Origin: Cernens ardua
GTDB taxonomy: Bacteria > Pseudomonadota > Gammaproteobacteria > Pseudomonadales > Halomonadaceae
DNA: 64,000 nucleotides
Assembly: GCF_051251085.1 (NCBI RefSeq)
Contig: NZ_JBPCZH010000004.1
Coordinates: 248,001 to 312,000 of the forward strand
Direction of reading: 5' to 3'
Position numbers and translations under genes: made by a program. Positions 34,982 through 43,701 of this stretch are shown piece after piece. Numbering within the stretch: position 1 is the first letter of the stretch; every line of letters starts with the position of its first letter. The notes beneath the pieces are model-generated. The model ran no database searches and had not been told where the DNA came from. It saw only the letters and a program-made list of their open reading frames with translations.

Positions 34982-36388
34982 ATGTCAGAGAAGACGCTTG
35001 CCCTCATCGAAGAACATGACGTCAAATGGGTCGATCTTCGCTTTACTGATACCAAGGGCAAGGAACAGCATGTCACTATTCCTGCTTCCGCGGTTGATGA
35101 CGAGTTCTTTGAAATCGGACAGATGTTTGATGGCTCTTCCATCGCCGGCTGGAAAGGTATCAACGAATCCGACATGATTCTGTTGCCTGAAGACGGTACA
35201 GCCTATCTGGATCCCTTCACCGAAGATGCCACTATTACACTCCGTTGTGACATCATTGAACCTGCTACCATGCAAGGCTATGAGCGTGATCCCCGCTCTA
35301 TCGCCAAACGTGCCGAAGCCTATTTGAAAAGCACCGGCCTGGGTGATACTGCATTCTTCGGCCCTGAGCCTGAGTTCTTTATCTTCGATCAGGTCAAATT
35401 CAAGAACAGCATGAATGAAGTGTCTTTCAAGATCTCTTCGGAAGAAGGCGCCTGGGCGACCGACGAAGATTTCGAAGACGGCAACATGGCTCACCGTCCG
35501 CGTGTCAAAGGTGGCTACTTCCCCGTACCTCCGGTCGATTCATTCCACGATCTGCGTGCAATGATGTGCAACACGCTGGAAGCAGTGGGGCAGTCTGTTG
35601 AAGTTCACCACCACGAAGTGGCTAACGCAGGCCAGAACGAAATTGGTGTTAAATTCAACACGTTGGTTAAAAAGGCGGATGAAGTTCAGACCATGAAGTA
35701 TGTGATCCACAATGTGGCACACGCTTATGGTAAAACGGCGACCTTCATGCCCAAGCCGATGGCAGGTGATAACGGTTCAGGTATGCATGTTCACCAGTCT
35801 TTCTGGAAAGACGGCGAAAACATGTTCGCGGGCGACGAATACGCTGGCTTGTCTGAAACAGCCCTGTACTACATCGGTGGTGTTATCAAGCATGCGCGTG
35901 CATTGAACGCATTCACCAATGCGTCTACCAACTCATACAAGCGTCTGGTTCCCGGTTTCGAAGCACCGGTAATGTTGGCCTATAGTGCCCGTAACCGTTC
36001 TGCTTCCCTGCGTATCCCTTACACGTCCAGCCCCAAGGCCAAACGTGTAGAAACGCGCTTCCCTGATCCGACCGCTAACCCTTATCTGGCCTTTTCTGCA
36101 CTGCTGATGGCTGGTATCGATGGTATCAAGAACAAAATCCATCCTGGCGATGCGCTGGACAAAAACCTGTATGATCTTCCTCCGGAAGAAGCCAGCCAGG
36201 TGCCGACGGTGGCTTCCAGTCTGGAGCAGGCACTTGATGCACTGAAAGAAGACCATGAATTCCTGACCGCAGGCGGTGTATTTACTGAATCCATGATCGA
36301 AGCCTATATCGATCTGAAAATGGAAGAAGTAAACGCTGTTCGCATGGTGCCCAGTGCTGTTGAGTACGAGCTGTACTACAGCGTGTAA
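34982..36388 (+). CDS. glnA: Glutamine synthetase, type I
   Basis: The 468-residue enzyme makes glutamine from glutamate and ammonia with ATP and forms dodecamers. It is the GSI-beta type regulated by adenylylation: the acceptor Tyr397 lies in KNLYDLPPEE exactly at the E. coli position. Active-site blocks FDGSSIAGW, GPEPEFFIFD, AGQNEIG and NGSGMHVHQSF are all present. The ATG at 34982 follows TTGGAGA. A first hairpin (36425-36449) and then a strong terminator (36575-36602) separate it from ntrB, as in enterics, with sigma-54 control in front. It assimilates ammonia from sources such as the ami locus. Confidence 0.98.
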   Translation: MSEKTLALIEEHDVKWVDLRFTDTKGKEQHVTIPASAVDDEFFEIGQMFDGSSIAGWKGINESDMILLPEDGTAYLDPFTEDATITLRCDIIEPATMQGYERDPRSIAKRAEAYLKSTGLGDTAFFGPEPEFFIFDQVKFKNSMNEVSFKISSEEGAWATDEDFEDGNMAHRPRVKGGYFPVPPVDSFHDLRAMMCNTLEAVGQSVEVHHHEVANAGQNEIGVKFNTLVKKADEVQTMKYVIHNVAHAYGKTATFMPKPMAGDNGSGMHVHQSFWKDGENMFAGDEYAGLSETALYYIGGVIKHARALNAFTNASTNSYKRLVPGFEAPVMLAYSARNRSASLRIPYTSSPKAKRVETRFPDPTANPYLAFSALLMAGIDGIKNKIHPGDALDKNLYDLPPEEASQVPTVASSLEQALDALKEDHEFLTAGGVFTESMIEAYIDLKMEEVNAVRMVPSAVEYELYYSV

Positions 36389-36424
36389 TCGCTACTTCAG
36401 CTTATAACCTGCGGAAAGATCCAG

Positions 36425-36449
36425 GGACTGGTCCCAAAGGGACCGGTTC
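36425..36449 (+). other. Stable hairpin after glnA
   Basis: A near-perfect 11-bp stem (ACTGGTCCC with GGGACCGGT plus flanking pairs, loop AAA) without a T tract. It may protect the 3' end of the glnA mRNA or attenuate read-through into ntrB. Confidence 0.55.
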
Positions 36450-36574
36450 TTGGGAATGAAGGTTTGGTGAATCCATGGCCTTTGATAATCCGGTATTGCG
36501 ATGATGTCTGTGCTTCGGTTATCACATTGATAGCTTGTTCATCCTGATGCGATTGGACGTAGCTGTTGTTAAAG

Positions 36575-36611
36575 AACCCCGGTGTTGGGAAACACTGGGG
36601 TTTTCTTTTTT
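36575..36611 (+). terminator. Terminator between glnA and ntrB
   Basis: AACCCCGGTGTT pairs with AACACTGGGGTT (one G-T) across GGGA; TTTTCTTTTTT follows. It explains how glnA can be expressed far above ntrBC. Confidence 0.85.
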
Positions 36612-36615
36612 GACT

Positions 36616-36632
36616 TGCACGATTTTGGTGCA
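36616..36632. promoter_or_regulatory. NtrC-binding palindrome upstream of ntrB
   Basis: TGCACGATTTTGGTGCA matches the 17-bp NtrC consensus with both half-sites nearly complete (TGCAC and TGGTGCA). It lies 77 bp before the candidate sigma-54 promoter of ntrB, within the normal activator range. Confidence 0.75.
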
Positions 36633-36708
36633 TAGGGCTAAGGTTTACTTGGGGGCAATGTGTTGAATTGGCTCATTTTAGCCTCTTTATTGCTTGTATG
36701 CTCTGTGC

Positions 36709-36724
36709 TGGCGTGTTTCTTGCA
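36709..36724 (+). promoter_or_regulatory. Candidate sigma-54 promoter of ntrBC
   Basis: TGGCGTGTTTCTTGCA matches TGGCACG-N4-TTGCA at ten of the twelve defined positions, with GG and GC spaced correctly. The expected start is near 36736, about 65 bases before the ntrB ATG. Confidence 0.7.
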
Positions 36725-36801
36725 CCGTGTTATACAGGATGACCGCCGAGGCATTTTTCTTGCATTGACCTTACTTTGACGTACCAATTTGGCTGGATTT
36801 G

Positions 36802-37857
36802 ATGATGATGGATGGCTTCTACCTACGCTTGTTGGAGCACTTGACGACTGCCGTCGTCCTGTTGGACGGGCAGTTGCGAGTCCGTTGGTTGAATCCGGCG
36901 GCGGAAGCATTAACCGGTATCAGCTTTCATCGGGTGGAACGTGAACCTCTGGATTGCCTGGGAGGGCAGGATAGTCAGATCCTGACGCGTTTGGAAAAAG
37001 CATTGAAAACGCAGCGCCCCTATACTCAGCGTGAAGCTGTATTGAGTCTGGCGAATGGTGATCAGATCAAAGTGGATTATACGGCAACCCCTGTCTCAGC
37101 AGATGAGCTGGTGATTGAACTGGAGCCTATCGAGCTGCTATTGCGCATTGCAAGGGAAGAAGCGTTGGCAGCGCGTAACGAGACAGTGAAAGTGCTCACC
37201 CGAGGGTTGGCACACGAGATCAAAAACCCACTGGGAGGGATTCGTGGTGCGGCCCAACTATTGGAGCGTGACCTCCCCGACCCTGCACTGGCCGAGTTTA
37301 CTCATATTATCGTTGAGGAAGCTGATCGTCTTCGAGACCTCGTGGACCGCATGTTGGGGCCTAATACTTTGCCTAATTATATGCCGGTCAACATTCATGA
37401 AGTCATCGAGCACGTTCACACATTATTGAGTGTTCAAACCCACAATGTTGAGATTGTGCGTGATTATGATCCTAGCCTTCCCAATGTATTGGGCGACAAA
37501 TCACAACTGATTCAGGCCGTATTGAACGTTGCACGTAATGCCTTGCAGGCGATGGAGGAGAGCGGTACACCTTCACCTCGATTACTGCTGAGAACACGAG
37601 CGGGTCGCAAGTTCAGTATCTCCAATGAACGCCACCAGCTGATGTGTGAAGTACAGATTATTGATAATGGCCCCGGTATCCCGGAGCACCTGCGTGAGTC
37701 CCTGTTCTACCCCATGATTACCGGCCGGCAGGAGGGAACAGGGCTGGGGCTCTCGATTTCCCAGTCCATTCTTGGGCAACATCAGGGGGCCATTGAGTGT
37801 GACAGTATTCCGGGCAGAACCGAATTCAGGCTGTTGCTGCCTATGGTGCAGTCTTGA
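36802..37857 (+). CDS. glnL: Nitrogen sensor histidine kinase NtrB
   Basis: The 351-residue cytoplasmic kinase/phosphatase senses nitrogen via PII and controls NtrC. An N-terminal PAS-like domain (about 5-105) is followed by the H-box GLAHEIKNPLGGIRGAAQLL with His138, the N-box NVARNALQAME and the ATP-lid glycine motifs DNGPGIPEHL and GTGLGLSISQ. The start is one of three consecutive ATGs (36802, 36805, 36808) preceded by a TTG; the ribosome site is weak. It is followed by ntrC after 121 bp and preceded by an NtrC box and a sigma-54-type promoter. Confidence 0.96.
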   Translation: MMMDGFYLRLLEHLTTAVVLLDGQLRVRWLNPAAEALTGISFHRVEREPLDCLGGQDSQILTRLEKALKTQRPYTQREAVLSLANGDQIKVDYTATPVSADELVIELEPIELLLRIAREEALAARNETVKVLTRGLAHEIKNPLGGIRGAAQLLERDLPDPALAEFTHIIVEEADRLRDLVDRMLGPNTLPNYMPVNIHEVIEHVHTLLSVQTHNVEIVRDYDPSLPNVLGDKSQLIQAVLNVARNALQAMEESGTPSPRLLLRTRAGRKFSISNERHQLMCEVQIIDNGPGIPEHLRESLFYPMITGRQEGTGLGLSISQSILGQHQGAIECDSIPGRTEFRLLLPMVQS

Positions 37858-37978
37858 AGAGAAATCTTTTATCTCAAGAAGAGGCGTCGGTGGTTGCACA
37901 ATGAACGCTGTCGTCAATGATGAAAACAATAGGTGCCTCTATTGTGTAGGTACCATTCAAGTAGGGTGAGGAGTCGTC

Positions 37979-39391
37979 ATGAGTGACGTAGCAAGCGTTT
38001 ATATCGTCGATGATGATCGAGCGATTCGCTGGGTGCTGGAGCGAACATTGGCACAGCCTGACCTTAACGTGCGTAGCTTTGAACGTGCGGATGAAGCGTT
38101 GAGTGCAATTGAACAGCATCCTCCTGAAGTGCTTATTACGGATATTCGTATGCCGGGTACCGATGGCTTGTCGCTCTTGGCCAGAGTCAAGGAGGTGGCA
38201 GCAGAAACGGCGGTCATTGTCATGACAGCCCATTCTGATCTTGATAGTGCAGTTGCTTCCTACCAGGGAGGCGCCTTTGAATATCTACCCAAGCCTTTTG
38301 ATGTGGACGAAGCGCTCTCTCTCGTTCGCCGTGCCATTGCACACGTTCGCGAGCGCAGTGCCCCCGTGGAAGAACCGGAAGGCATTACGACAGAGATCAT
38401 TGGTGAAGCACCGGCCATGCAGGAAGTCTTCCGAGCAATAGGGCGGCTGTCCCACTCCAATATTACAGTCATGATCAATGGTGAGTCCGGGACAGGTAAG
38501 GAAAGGGTTGCCAGAGCCCTTCATCAACATAGCCCACGAGCACGAGGCCCATTCATTGCGTTAAATATGGCAGCCATTCCCAAGGATCTGATGGAGTCCG
38601 AGCTGTTCGGCCATGAAAAGGGAGCGTTTACGGGCGCCTCTGCACAACGTCGAGGGCGCTTCGAACAGGCGGATGGTGGTACGTTGTTTCTGGATGAAAT
38701 TGGCGACATGCCGGCAGATACGCAAACGCGTCTTCTGCGTGTACTCTCGGATGGCGAATTTTATCGTGTAGGGGGACATACGCCTGTACGGGCCAATGTG
38801 CGTATTATCGCGGCGACACACCAGAACCTTGAAAAGCGGGTAGAAGAAGGTCAATTTCGCGAGGATTTGTTTCACCGCCTGAACGTTATTCGTATTCATA
38901 TTCCCCGCTTGTCTGAACGTCGCGAAGATATCCCAAGACTCGCGCGTCACTTTCTTGCTGAAGCAGCCAAAGAGTTATCCACTGAACCTAAAATACTGAC
39001 GCCTGAAGCTGAACAGCGGCTCTCTAACTTGCCATGGCCCGGGAACGTTCGGCAGCTGGAAAATACCTGTCGCTGGTTGACGGTCATGGCATCCGGGCGT
39101 GAGGTGCTGGTGGAAGATCTTCCCCCTGAGCTAAGAGAAGGTGATATCGGTGAAATTCCTTCAGGCGATTGGCGTGGCGCGTTTAGAGCCTGGGCAGATC
39201 GTGCCTTGGCAGGCGGGCAAACACACCTGCTGGAAGAAGCCGGGCCGGATTTCGAGCGTATCCTGATCGAAACGGCGCTTAAGCATACCGGTGGACGCAA
39301 GGGCGAGGCCGCCGAATTGTTGGGGTGGGGACGTAATACGCTGACCCGGAAACTGAAAGTGCTACTGCCTGAACTGGCAGATGGTGAATAA
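37979..39391 (+). CDS. glnG: Nitrogen response regulator NtrC
   Basis: The 470-residue sigma-54 activator has a receiver domain with phospho-acceptor Asp55 (LITDIRMPG), an AAA+ domain with Walker A GESGTGKE, the GAFTGA loop (ESELFGHEKGAFTGA) and Walker B GTLFLDEIGD, then a Fis-type helix-turn-helix (GRKGEAAELLGWGRNTLTRKL). GAGGAG precedes the ATG. Phosphorylated by NtrB under nitrogen limitation, it should activate glnA and, by the site at 36616, its own operon. A perfect terminator follows at 39496. Confidence 0.97.
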   Translation: MSDVASVYIVDDDRAIRWVLERTLAQPDLNVRSFERADEALSAIEQHPPEVLITDIRMPGTDGLSLLARVKEVAAETAVIVMTAHSDLDSAVASYQGGAFEYLPKPFDVDEALSLVRRAIAHVRERSAPVEEPEGITTEIIGEAPAMQEVFRAIGRLSHSNITVMINGESGTGKERVARALHQHSPRARGPFIALNMAAIPKDLMESELFGHEKGAFTGASAQRRGRFEQADGGTLFLDEIGDMPADTQTRLLRVLSDGEFYRVGGHTPVRANVRIIAATHQNLEKRVEEGQFREDLFHRLNVIRIHIPRLSERREDIPRLARHFLAEAAKELSTEPKILTPEAEQRLSNLPWPGNVRQLENTCRWLTVMASGREVLVEDLPPELREGDIGEIPSGDWRGAFRAWADRALAGGQTHLLEEAGPDFERILIETALKHTGGRKGEAAELLGWGRNTLTRKLKVLLPELADGE

Positions 39392-39776
39392 AGGCTACGA
39401 TAAAAAATTTCGTTCTGTGAGGAACTAAGTGACGTATCGTAAGTCTTATCTATCGGGAACAACATGTTCCCGTTCCCTTGCAAAATCCCTGTTTGAGCCT
39501 ACCTCCCCGGTAGGCTTTTTTTATGTCTTTCTGTGTGGCTGTGGCGCCAGTCATTACTTATTTACTCACAGTGTACTCGCGCGCGATTGACGCTGTCGCT
39601 TTTCCCCATACCGATGCTTTGGTTCTCTGTTGGTGTGCTTCAAAGGAAGACTTATCGACGAACGCTTCCTCCACTTTCCATATGAGAGGGTTTTCAGTTT
39701 CGATAACAGCAAATGAGTGGCAGCCTGTTTCTGCTCTGGAAAGTCGAATATGTTCTGGGAGATGGTTTTTTATTGT
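39392..39776. other. Gap after ntrC, no gene recognised
   Basis: A 385-bp stretch; only the terminator at 39496-39522 is clear. The plus-strand frame 39523-39855 overlaps the convergent peptidase gene and has no support. Confidence 0.4.
39496..39522 (+). terminator. Terminator of ntrBC
   Basis: AGCCTACC and GGTAGGCT form a perfect 8-bp stem with loop TCCCC, followed by seven T residues. Confidence 0.9.
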
Positions 39777-41222
39777 TTACACTCCATTGAGGTTCTTTGG
39801 TAACCCCTCTACCCATGCTTGTAGTGCGTGTGTATCAGCCAATGAGCCTGAATAAGGAAAATTCGGAATCCAGGTTTGCCAGGACGCCCGTAATCTATTC
39901 CGCCATACCTTGGTGGGTACGCCGATTTCCAGACGTTGATCAGGACTTAGTGCATCACGACGCTCCATGTATACCGTGTCACCATCCGTTTCGCGACCAA
40001 TATGAATAGCGCCCAGAGAGCGGAAAATATCCACACCATCAAGCCCCGCCGAGAAGCATTCATCATCCGTAAGCACATAGACGGTCAAGTCGAGAGGTGC
40101 GGTAGGGTGTACTGAGATGGGAGCGTCATTCCTTTGTATGAAAAAAGGCTCCTCTTTTAGCAAGGCTTCTCGCAGCCCCTCTGTGATCAAGTTTAGGAAA
40201 TAGTCAACCTGATCATCCAGTACACCTGCCTCACTCATGTTTGAACGGACTTTCTCGAACCACTTTAGATTCTCAGGCGTTGCCCGGTAATCGATACTAT
40301 CTGCTAAAGCGAGAGATTCAACGGCTGCTTCTCCCCACAGGATAGCGGCGACATGAGCTGGCCAGGCCCCTGATCCACCCCTATTACCTCTTAGATCGAG
40401 GACAAGCTGTTCGGCTGCTTTAATCGTATCGATTTCTTCCTGAAATAATTGGAGGGCTTGCTGTATGCTTTTTGTTTCTTCTTCTGTTTCAGGGAAAAAA
40501 TTGGGGAGTGCCAACCACCAATGCCCTTTTTTCCATTGTGTCAGTGAGGTGCTAGTAGGTGTAAATCGGTTTTTGATTTTATCTAACAATGTTGCTTTTT
40601 GATCAGTCCTCAGCGTATGCCATCTCAGGTCGATGGTTTTTTGCTTTCCATCCATTGAAAATATTGCTTGTTTAGGGCGCTCTATAAAGGGATTTCCTTC
40701 ATCGAGAAAGAGATGATGCCCGTGCTGGAAACGTGAACTATTCACCGGTAGTGATTGGAAAAAAGAGTCTACATTCTTTTCATATAGCGTTTTTGCTGCG
40801 ATTCCATCTGCTGAAATCAACTCGGCTCCCATTGGCACAGGAGACATCCCTGATACATGTGTCACCACCTGTTTTCCTGCAGAGGTAAAAGTGGTCAGGA
40901 AGCCCGGCCATTGAACGGGCAATACTTCCTCAAACTGTGGTTGTGCATATAGATGACCATCGTTGTAGCTACTTGAATAGCCTTGTATCAACCAGTAGTA
41001 CCCTGCATAGTCATGAACGTTTCTTAGACGATCTTGTGCGAGCTGATAAGCAGCCTCAGCTTGATGAATGAAGCTCTGTCCACCGGGACCTATAGCTCCC
41101 GGATGATTGGCAAGGACATCATTATGGAAAAAGTTGAGATGTTCTTTTGCTCGGTGTTGCCAGGTATTAGTTGTAACGAGGTCGGGTGATGCATTTGGGG
41201 AAATGGAGTCGGAAGATGCCAT
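39777..41222 (-). CDS. S41-family (tail-specific type) peptidase without signal peptide
   Basis: The 481-residue protein shows the S41 catalytic core: LVLDLRGNRGGSGAW, then TDDECFSAGLDGVDIF with the probable nucleophile Ser in CFSAG, and later DGDTVYMERRDALSP. A PDZ-like stretch is not obvious. Proteins of this type usually are exported or membrane-bound, yet the N-terminus from 41222 is polar with no signal segment, so a cytoplasmic location is likely. AAGG lies upstream of the 41222 ATG; longer starts to 41306 add a basic, mildly hydrophobic lead. Divergent from dgt. Function unknown. Confidence 0.8.
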   Translation of the reverse strand: MASSDSISPNASPDLVTTNTWQHRAKEHLNFFHNDVLANHPGAIGPGGQSFIHQAEAAYQLAQDRLRNVHDYAGYYWLIQGYSSSYNDGHLYAQPQFEEVLPVQWPGFLTTFTSAGKQVVTHVSGMSPVPMGAELISADGIAAKTLYEKNVDSFFQSLPVNSSRFQHGHHLFLDEGNPFIERPKQAIFSMDGKQKTIDLRWHTLRTDQKATLLDKIKNRFTPTSTSLTQWKKGHWWLALPNFFPETEEETKSIQQALQLFQEEIDTIKAAEQLVLDLRGNRGGSGAWPAHVAAILWGEAAVESLALADSIDYRATPENLKWFEKVRSNMSEAGVLDDQVDYFLNLITEGLREALLKEEPFFIQRNDAPISVHPTAPLDLTVYVLTDDECFSAGLDGVDIFRSLGAIHIGRETDGDTVYMERRDALSPDQRLEIGVPTKVWRNRLRASWQTWIPNFPYSGSLADTHALQAWVEGLPKNLNGV

Positions 41223-41514
41223 TATCATATGCCTTGATATTATTTTTATAGATAGTCGCATTGTGCAGCGATTATTGTCTCCATAACGTTTAGCACAAAG
41301 TTGCATGAGATAACAGAAAGCATCGGCAAGCGTTATTTTTTACGGTAATGTTAGCCATCGTCTAAAAAATACACTCAATCAGCCGATATAGTCTCCATGT
41401 GACGACGTTGAGGCATTATGACGGTACACTTCAGTCATCTTGTTGCTACCTCTTGCTTCAAACGCTGATGCGATGAAGAGGGCGGCGTTATTTCTTATCA
41501 GGTTGGAGTTTTTC
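41223..41514. promoter_or_regulatory. Divergent region S41 peptidase / dGTPase
   Basis: The 292-bp gap holds promoters for both genes. The left side is AT-rich; nothing further is supported. Confidence 0.3.
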
Positions 41515-42873
41515 ATGTCTGTCATGCAGTGGAGCCAGTTGCTTGCGCCCATTCGTATTGGTGATCCTCACAACGATCGTCATGGGGAGCTCGGACGTAC
41601 CCCTTTTCACAAGGATCATGATCGTATTGTGTTTTCCGGTTCGTTCCGCCGGCTGGGGCGCAAGACACAGGTTCATCCACTGGCAGAAAACGATCATATT
41701 CATACGCGGTTAAGTCACTCCCTGGAAGTTGGTAGTGTAGGACGATCATTGGGCATGATGGTGGGTGAAGGATTGAAGGAAAGCCTGCCCAGTTTCATTA
41801 CCCCAGCTGACCTTGGTGTCATCGTTCAGGCAGCCTGTCTGGGGCATGACATCGGTAATCCGCCTTTTGGTCATGCGGGTGAATACGCCATTCGTGACTG
41901 GTTTCGTGCTGCTCGAGGGCAAATGCCAGCGCTTTTCGAAAGCCTTACCCCTCCGCAAATAGAAGACTTGCTGACATACGAGGGTAACGCACAAGGCTTT
42001 CGTATCGTGACTCAGATTGAATACAACCAGTTCAATGGAGGAATGCGGCTGACGGCAGCAACGCTGGGAGCATTACTAAAGTACCCGTGGACAGTGGAAT
42101 ATGCCATTAAAGGGGGCAAGTTTGGTGCTTATCAGACGGAAAAATCCCTTCTTGGTGACGTTGCTGACGTGCTTGGCTTGTTACAGCGCTCCCCGGGTGT
42201 TTCGGCATGGTGCCGGCACCCTTTGGCCTATTTGGTCGAGGCAGCCGATGATATCTGTTATGCCCTGCTTGATCTTGAGGACGGCATGGAGATGGATATT
42301 CTTCGTTTCGATGAGGTGGCTGAAATTCTGGGCCAGATTGCCGGTTTGGCGAAGGATGATCCGGTATGGGATGAGTTCAGGCAAATGGCAGCCTCTGGTG
42401 TATCTCGGCGCAGGCGGATTGCAGCCTTGCGTGGCATGGCAATGGAACGTGCCGTCGGTGAGGTGGCAGATGCTTTTGTGGCGCATGAAAAGACTTTGCT
42501 GTCAGGTGAAATGCAGGACGATCTATTGGCCTATTGCCATGCTGATCTTTCTGAAGGTGTACAACGTGCCAAGGATATTGCTCGACAGCAGATTTTCAAA
42601 AATGCGCGTAAGGCCAAGTTGGAAATCGGGGCTTATACCACCCTGGGTACCCTGTTGCAGGATTTTATCGGTGCCGCCTACGAGTTGCGCTCAACCGGGC
42701 AAACCAATTACAAGCACCAACGTGTCTTGGCGCTTATTGGGGAAAACACACCCCTTGCCTCATGGGATTTGTACGCAAGTTACCGCCGTATGCTGGATTT
42801 TATTGGTGGAATGACGGATCACTATGCGGTTGATCTGGCTCAGGAAATGGGAGGACGTTTACAGGGTTCCTGA
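41515..42873 (+). CDS. dgt: Deoxyguanosinetriphosphate triphosphohydrolase
   Basis: The 452-residue HD-domain enzyme cleaves dGTP (and other dNTPs) to the nucleoside and triphosphate. The HD motif is complete: HTRLSHSLEVG for the first His, LGHDIGNPPFGHAGE for His-Asp, and the later Asp in VEAADDICYALLDLEDG. GRTPFHKDHDRIVFSGSFRRL is the family N-terminal block. The ATG at 41515 has TTGGAG seven bases upstream; the frame open from 41440 adds 25 residues outside family limits. It is the longer, E. coli-like form. The next GNAT gene is in the same direction 121 bp away. Confidence 0.95.
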   Translation: MSVMQWSQLLAPIRIGDPHNDRHGELGRTPFHKDHDRIVFSGSFRRLGRKTQVHPLAENDHIHTRLSHSLEVGSVGRSLGMMVGEGLKESLPSFITPADLGVIVQAACLGHDIGNPPFGHAGEYAIRDWFRAARGQMPALFESLTPPQIEDLLTYEGNAQGFRIVTQIEYNQFNGGMRLTAATLGALLKYPWTVEYAIKGGKFGAYQTEKSLLGDVADVLGLLQRSPGVSAWCRHPLAYLVEAADDICYALLDLEDGMEMDILRFDEVAEILGQIAGLAKDDPVWDEFRQMAASGVSRRRRIAALRGMAMERAVGEVADAFVAHEKTLLSGEMQDDLLAYCHADLSEGVQRAKDIARQQIFKNARKAKLEIGAYTTLGTLLQDFIGAAYELRSTGQTNYKHQRVLALIGENTPLASWDLYASYRRMLDFIGGMTDHYAVDLAQEMGGRLQGS

Positions 42874-42994
42874 TGAGCCAGCAGTATGATGATTCTTTAT
42901 GTGGGTGACACTTCAGCTCTTGGAATTGTCCCCATTGGGCCTGCCCAGCCGGGATAGTGCTTCCATTTATCTTTCCTTTATCAAGAGAAGACCT

Positions 42995-43483
42995 ATGGTT
43001 TCCATTCGTCCTGCTACACCCGCTGATATTCCAGCCATGACACAAGTGCTTACTGATATTTACAACGCGGGAAAACGTTCAGCACCCGGTGATGAAGCGT
43101 TGGTACGGTCCCGTTATATCGAACGTGATCATGGTATTACGTGCCTGGTGGCGGTTGATGATATGAATGGGGTTATAGGGTTCCAATCCCTTATCAGAGC
43201 CACCCATGGGAATATCTATGGCGCCCCCGAAGGGTGGGGAGTCATAGGAACACATATTTCTCCTTTGGTTGCGCGCCAAGGGGTAGGGCGAAAGCTGTTT
43301 CAACATACCAGGGCAGCTGCCAGGGAAGCTGGCCTTATTTACATTGAAGCCATGATAGCGCTGGAAAGTATTGAGGCGCAGGCCTATTACGAGAGCATGG
43401 GCTTTCGCACTTACAAGGTCGAAAAGAGTGCCGTTGGAAAATGTTTGACGTTGTCAGATGTTAATTCAACGACAAAAAGCTAA
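42995..43483 (+). CDS. GNAT acetyltransferase, phosphinothricin/methionine sulfoximine type
   Basis: The 162-residue protein begins VSIRPATPADIPAMTQVLTDIYN like the Pat/YncA group, which acetylates methionine sulfone, sulfoximine and phosphinothricin, inhibitors of glutamine synthetase. The coenzyme A loop is VARQGVGRKLFQHT and the tail is AQAYYESMGFRTY. The ATG at 42995 follows AAGAGAAG. Resistance to GS inhibitors would be consistent with the nearby GS-like genes, but the assignment is family-level only. Confidence 0.82.
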   Translation: MVSIRPATPADIPAMTQVLTDIYNAGKRSAPGDEALVRSRYIERDHGITCLVAVDDMNGVIGFQSLIRATHGNIYGAPEGWGVIGTHISPLVARQGVGRKLFQHTRAAAREAGLIYIEAMIALESIEAQAYYESMGFRTYKVEKSAVGKCLTLSDVNSTTKS

Positions 43484-43701
43484 ATCATTCCCCCTCCCTG
43501 GAGGGTGTGGCATAAATATTTGCCGCTTTACCGTATTTAACTTCCATTATTCTGAATAAAAACCTGTTTATTACCCGCGGAATTTTAAAAAACCATTCCC
43601 AAAGCGGCATCTACATATATTTTATAGCCATCACGTGGCGCATATTTATTCCATGTGTATTATGTTGGAAATATCCATTTTAGAGTGATCGGGTAAAGAC
43701 C

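Noticed and set aside
39523..39855. 110-codon plus-strand ORF after ntrC
   Set aside because: Starts inside the ntrBC terminator region, overlaps the S41 peptidase antisense and lacks any motif.
43511..43527. Possible sigma-54 promoter before puuA (TGGCATAAATATTTGCC)
   Set aside because: GG and GC are separated by 11 instead of 10 bases, so spacing is not canonical.
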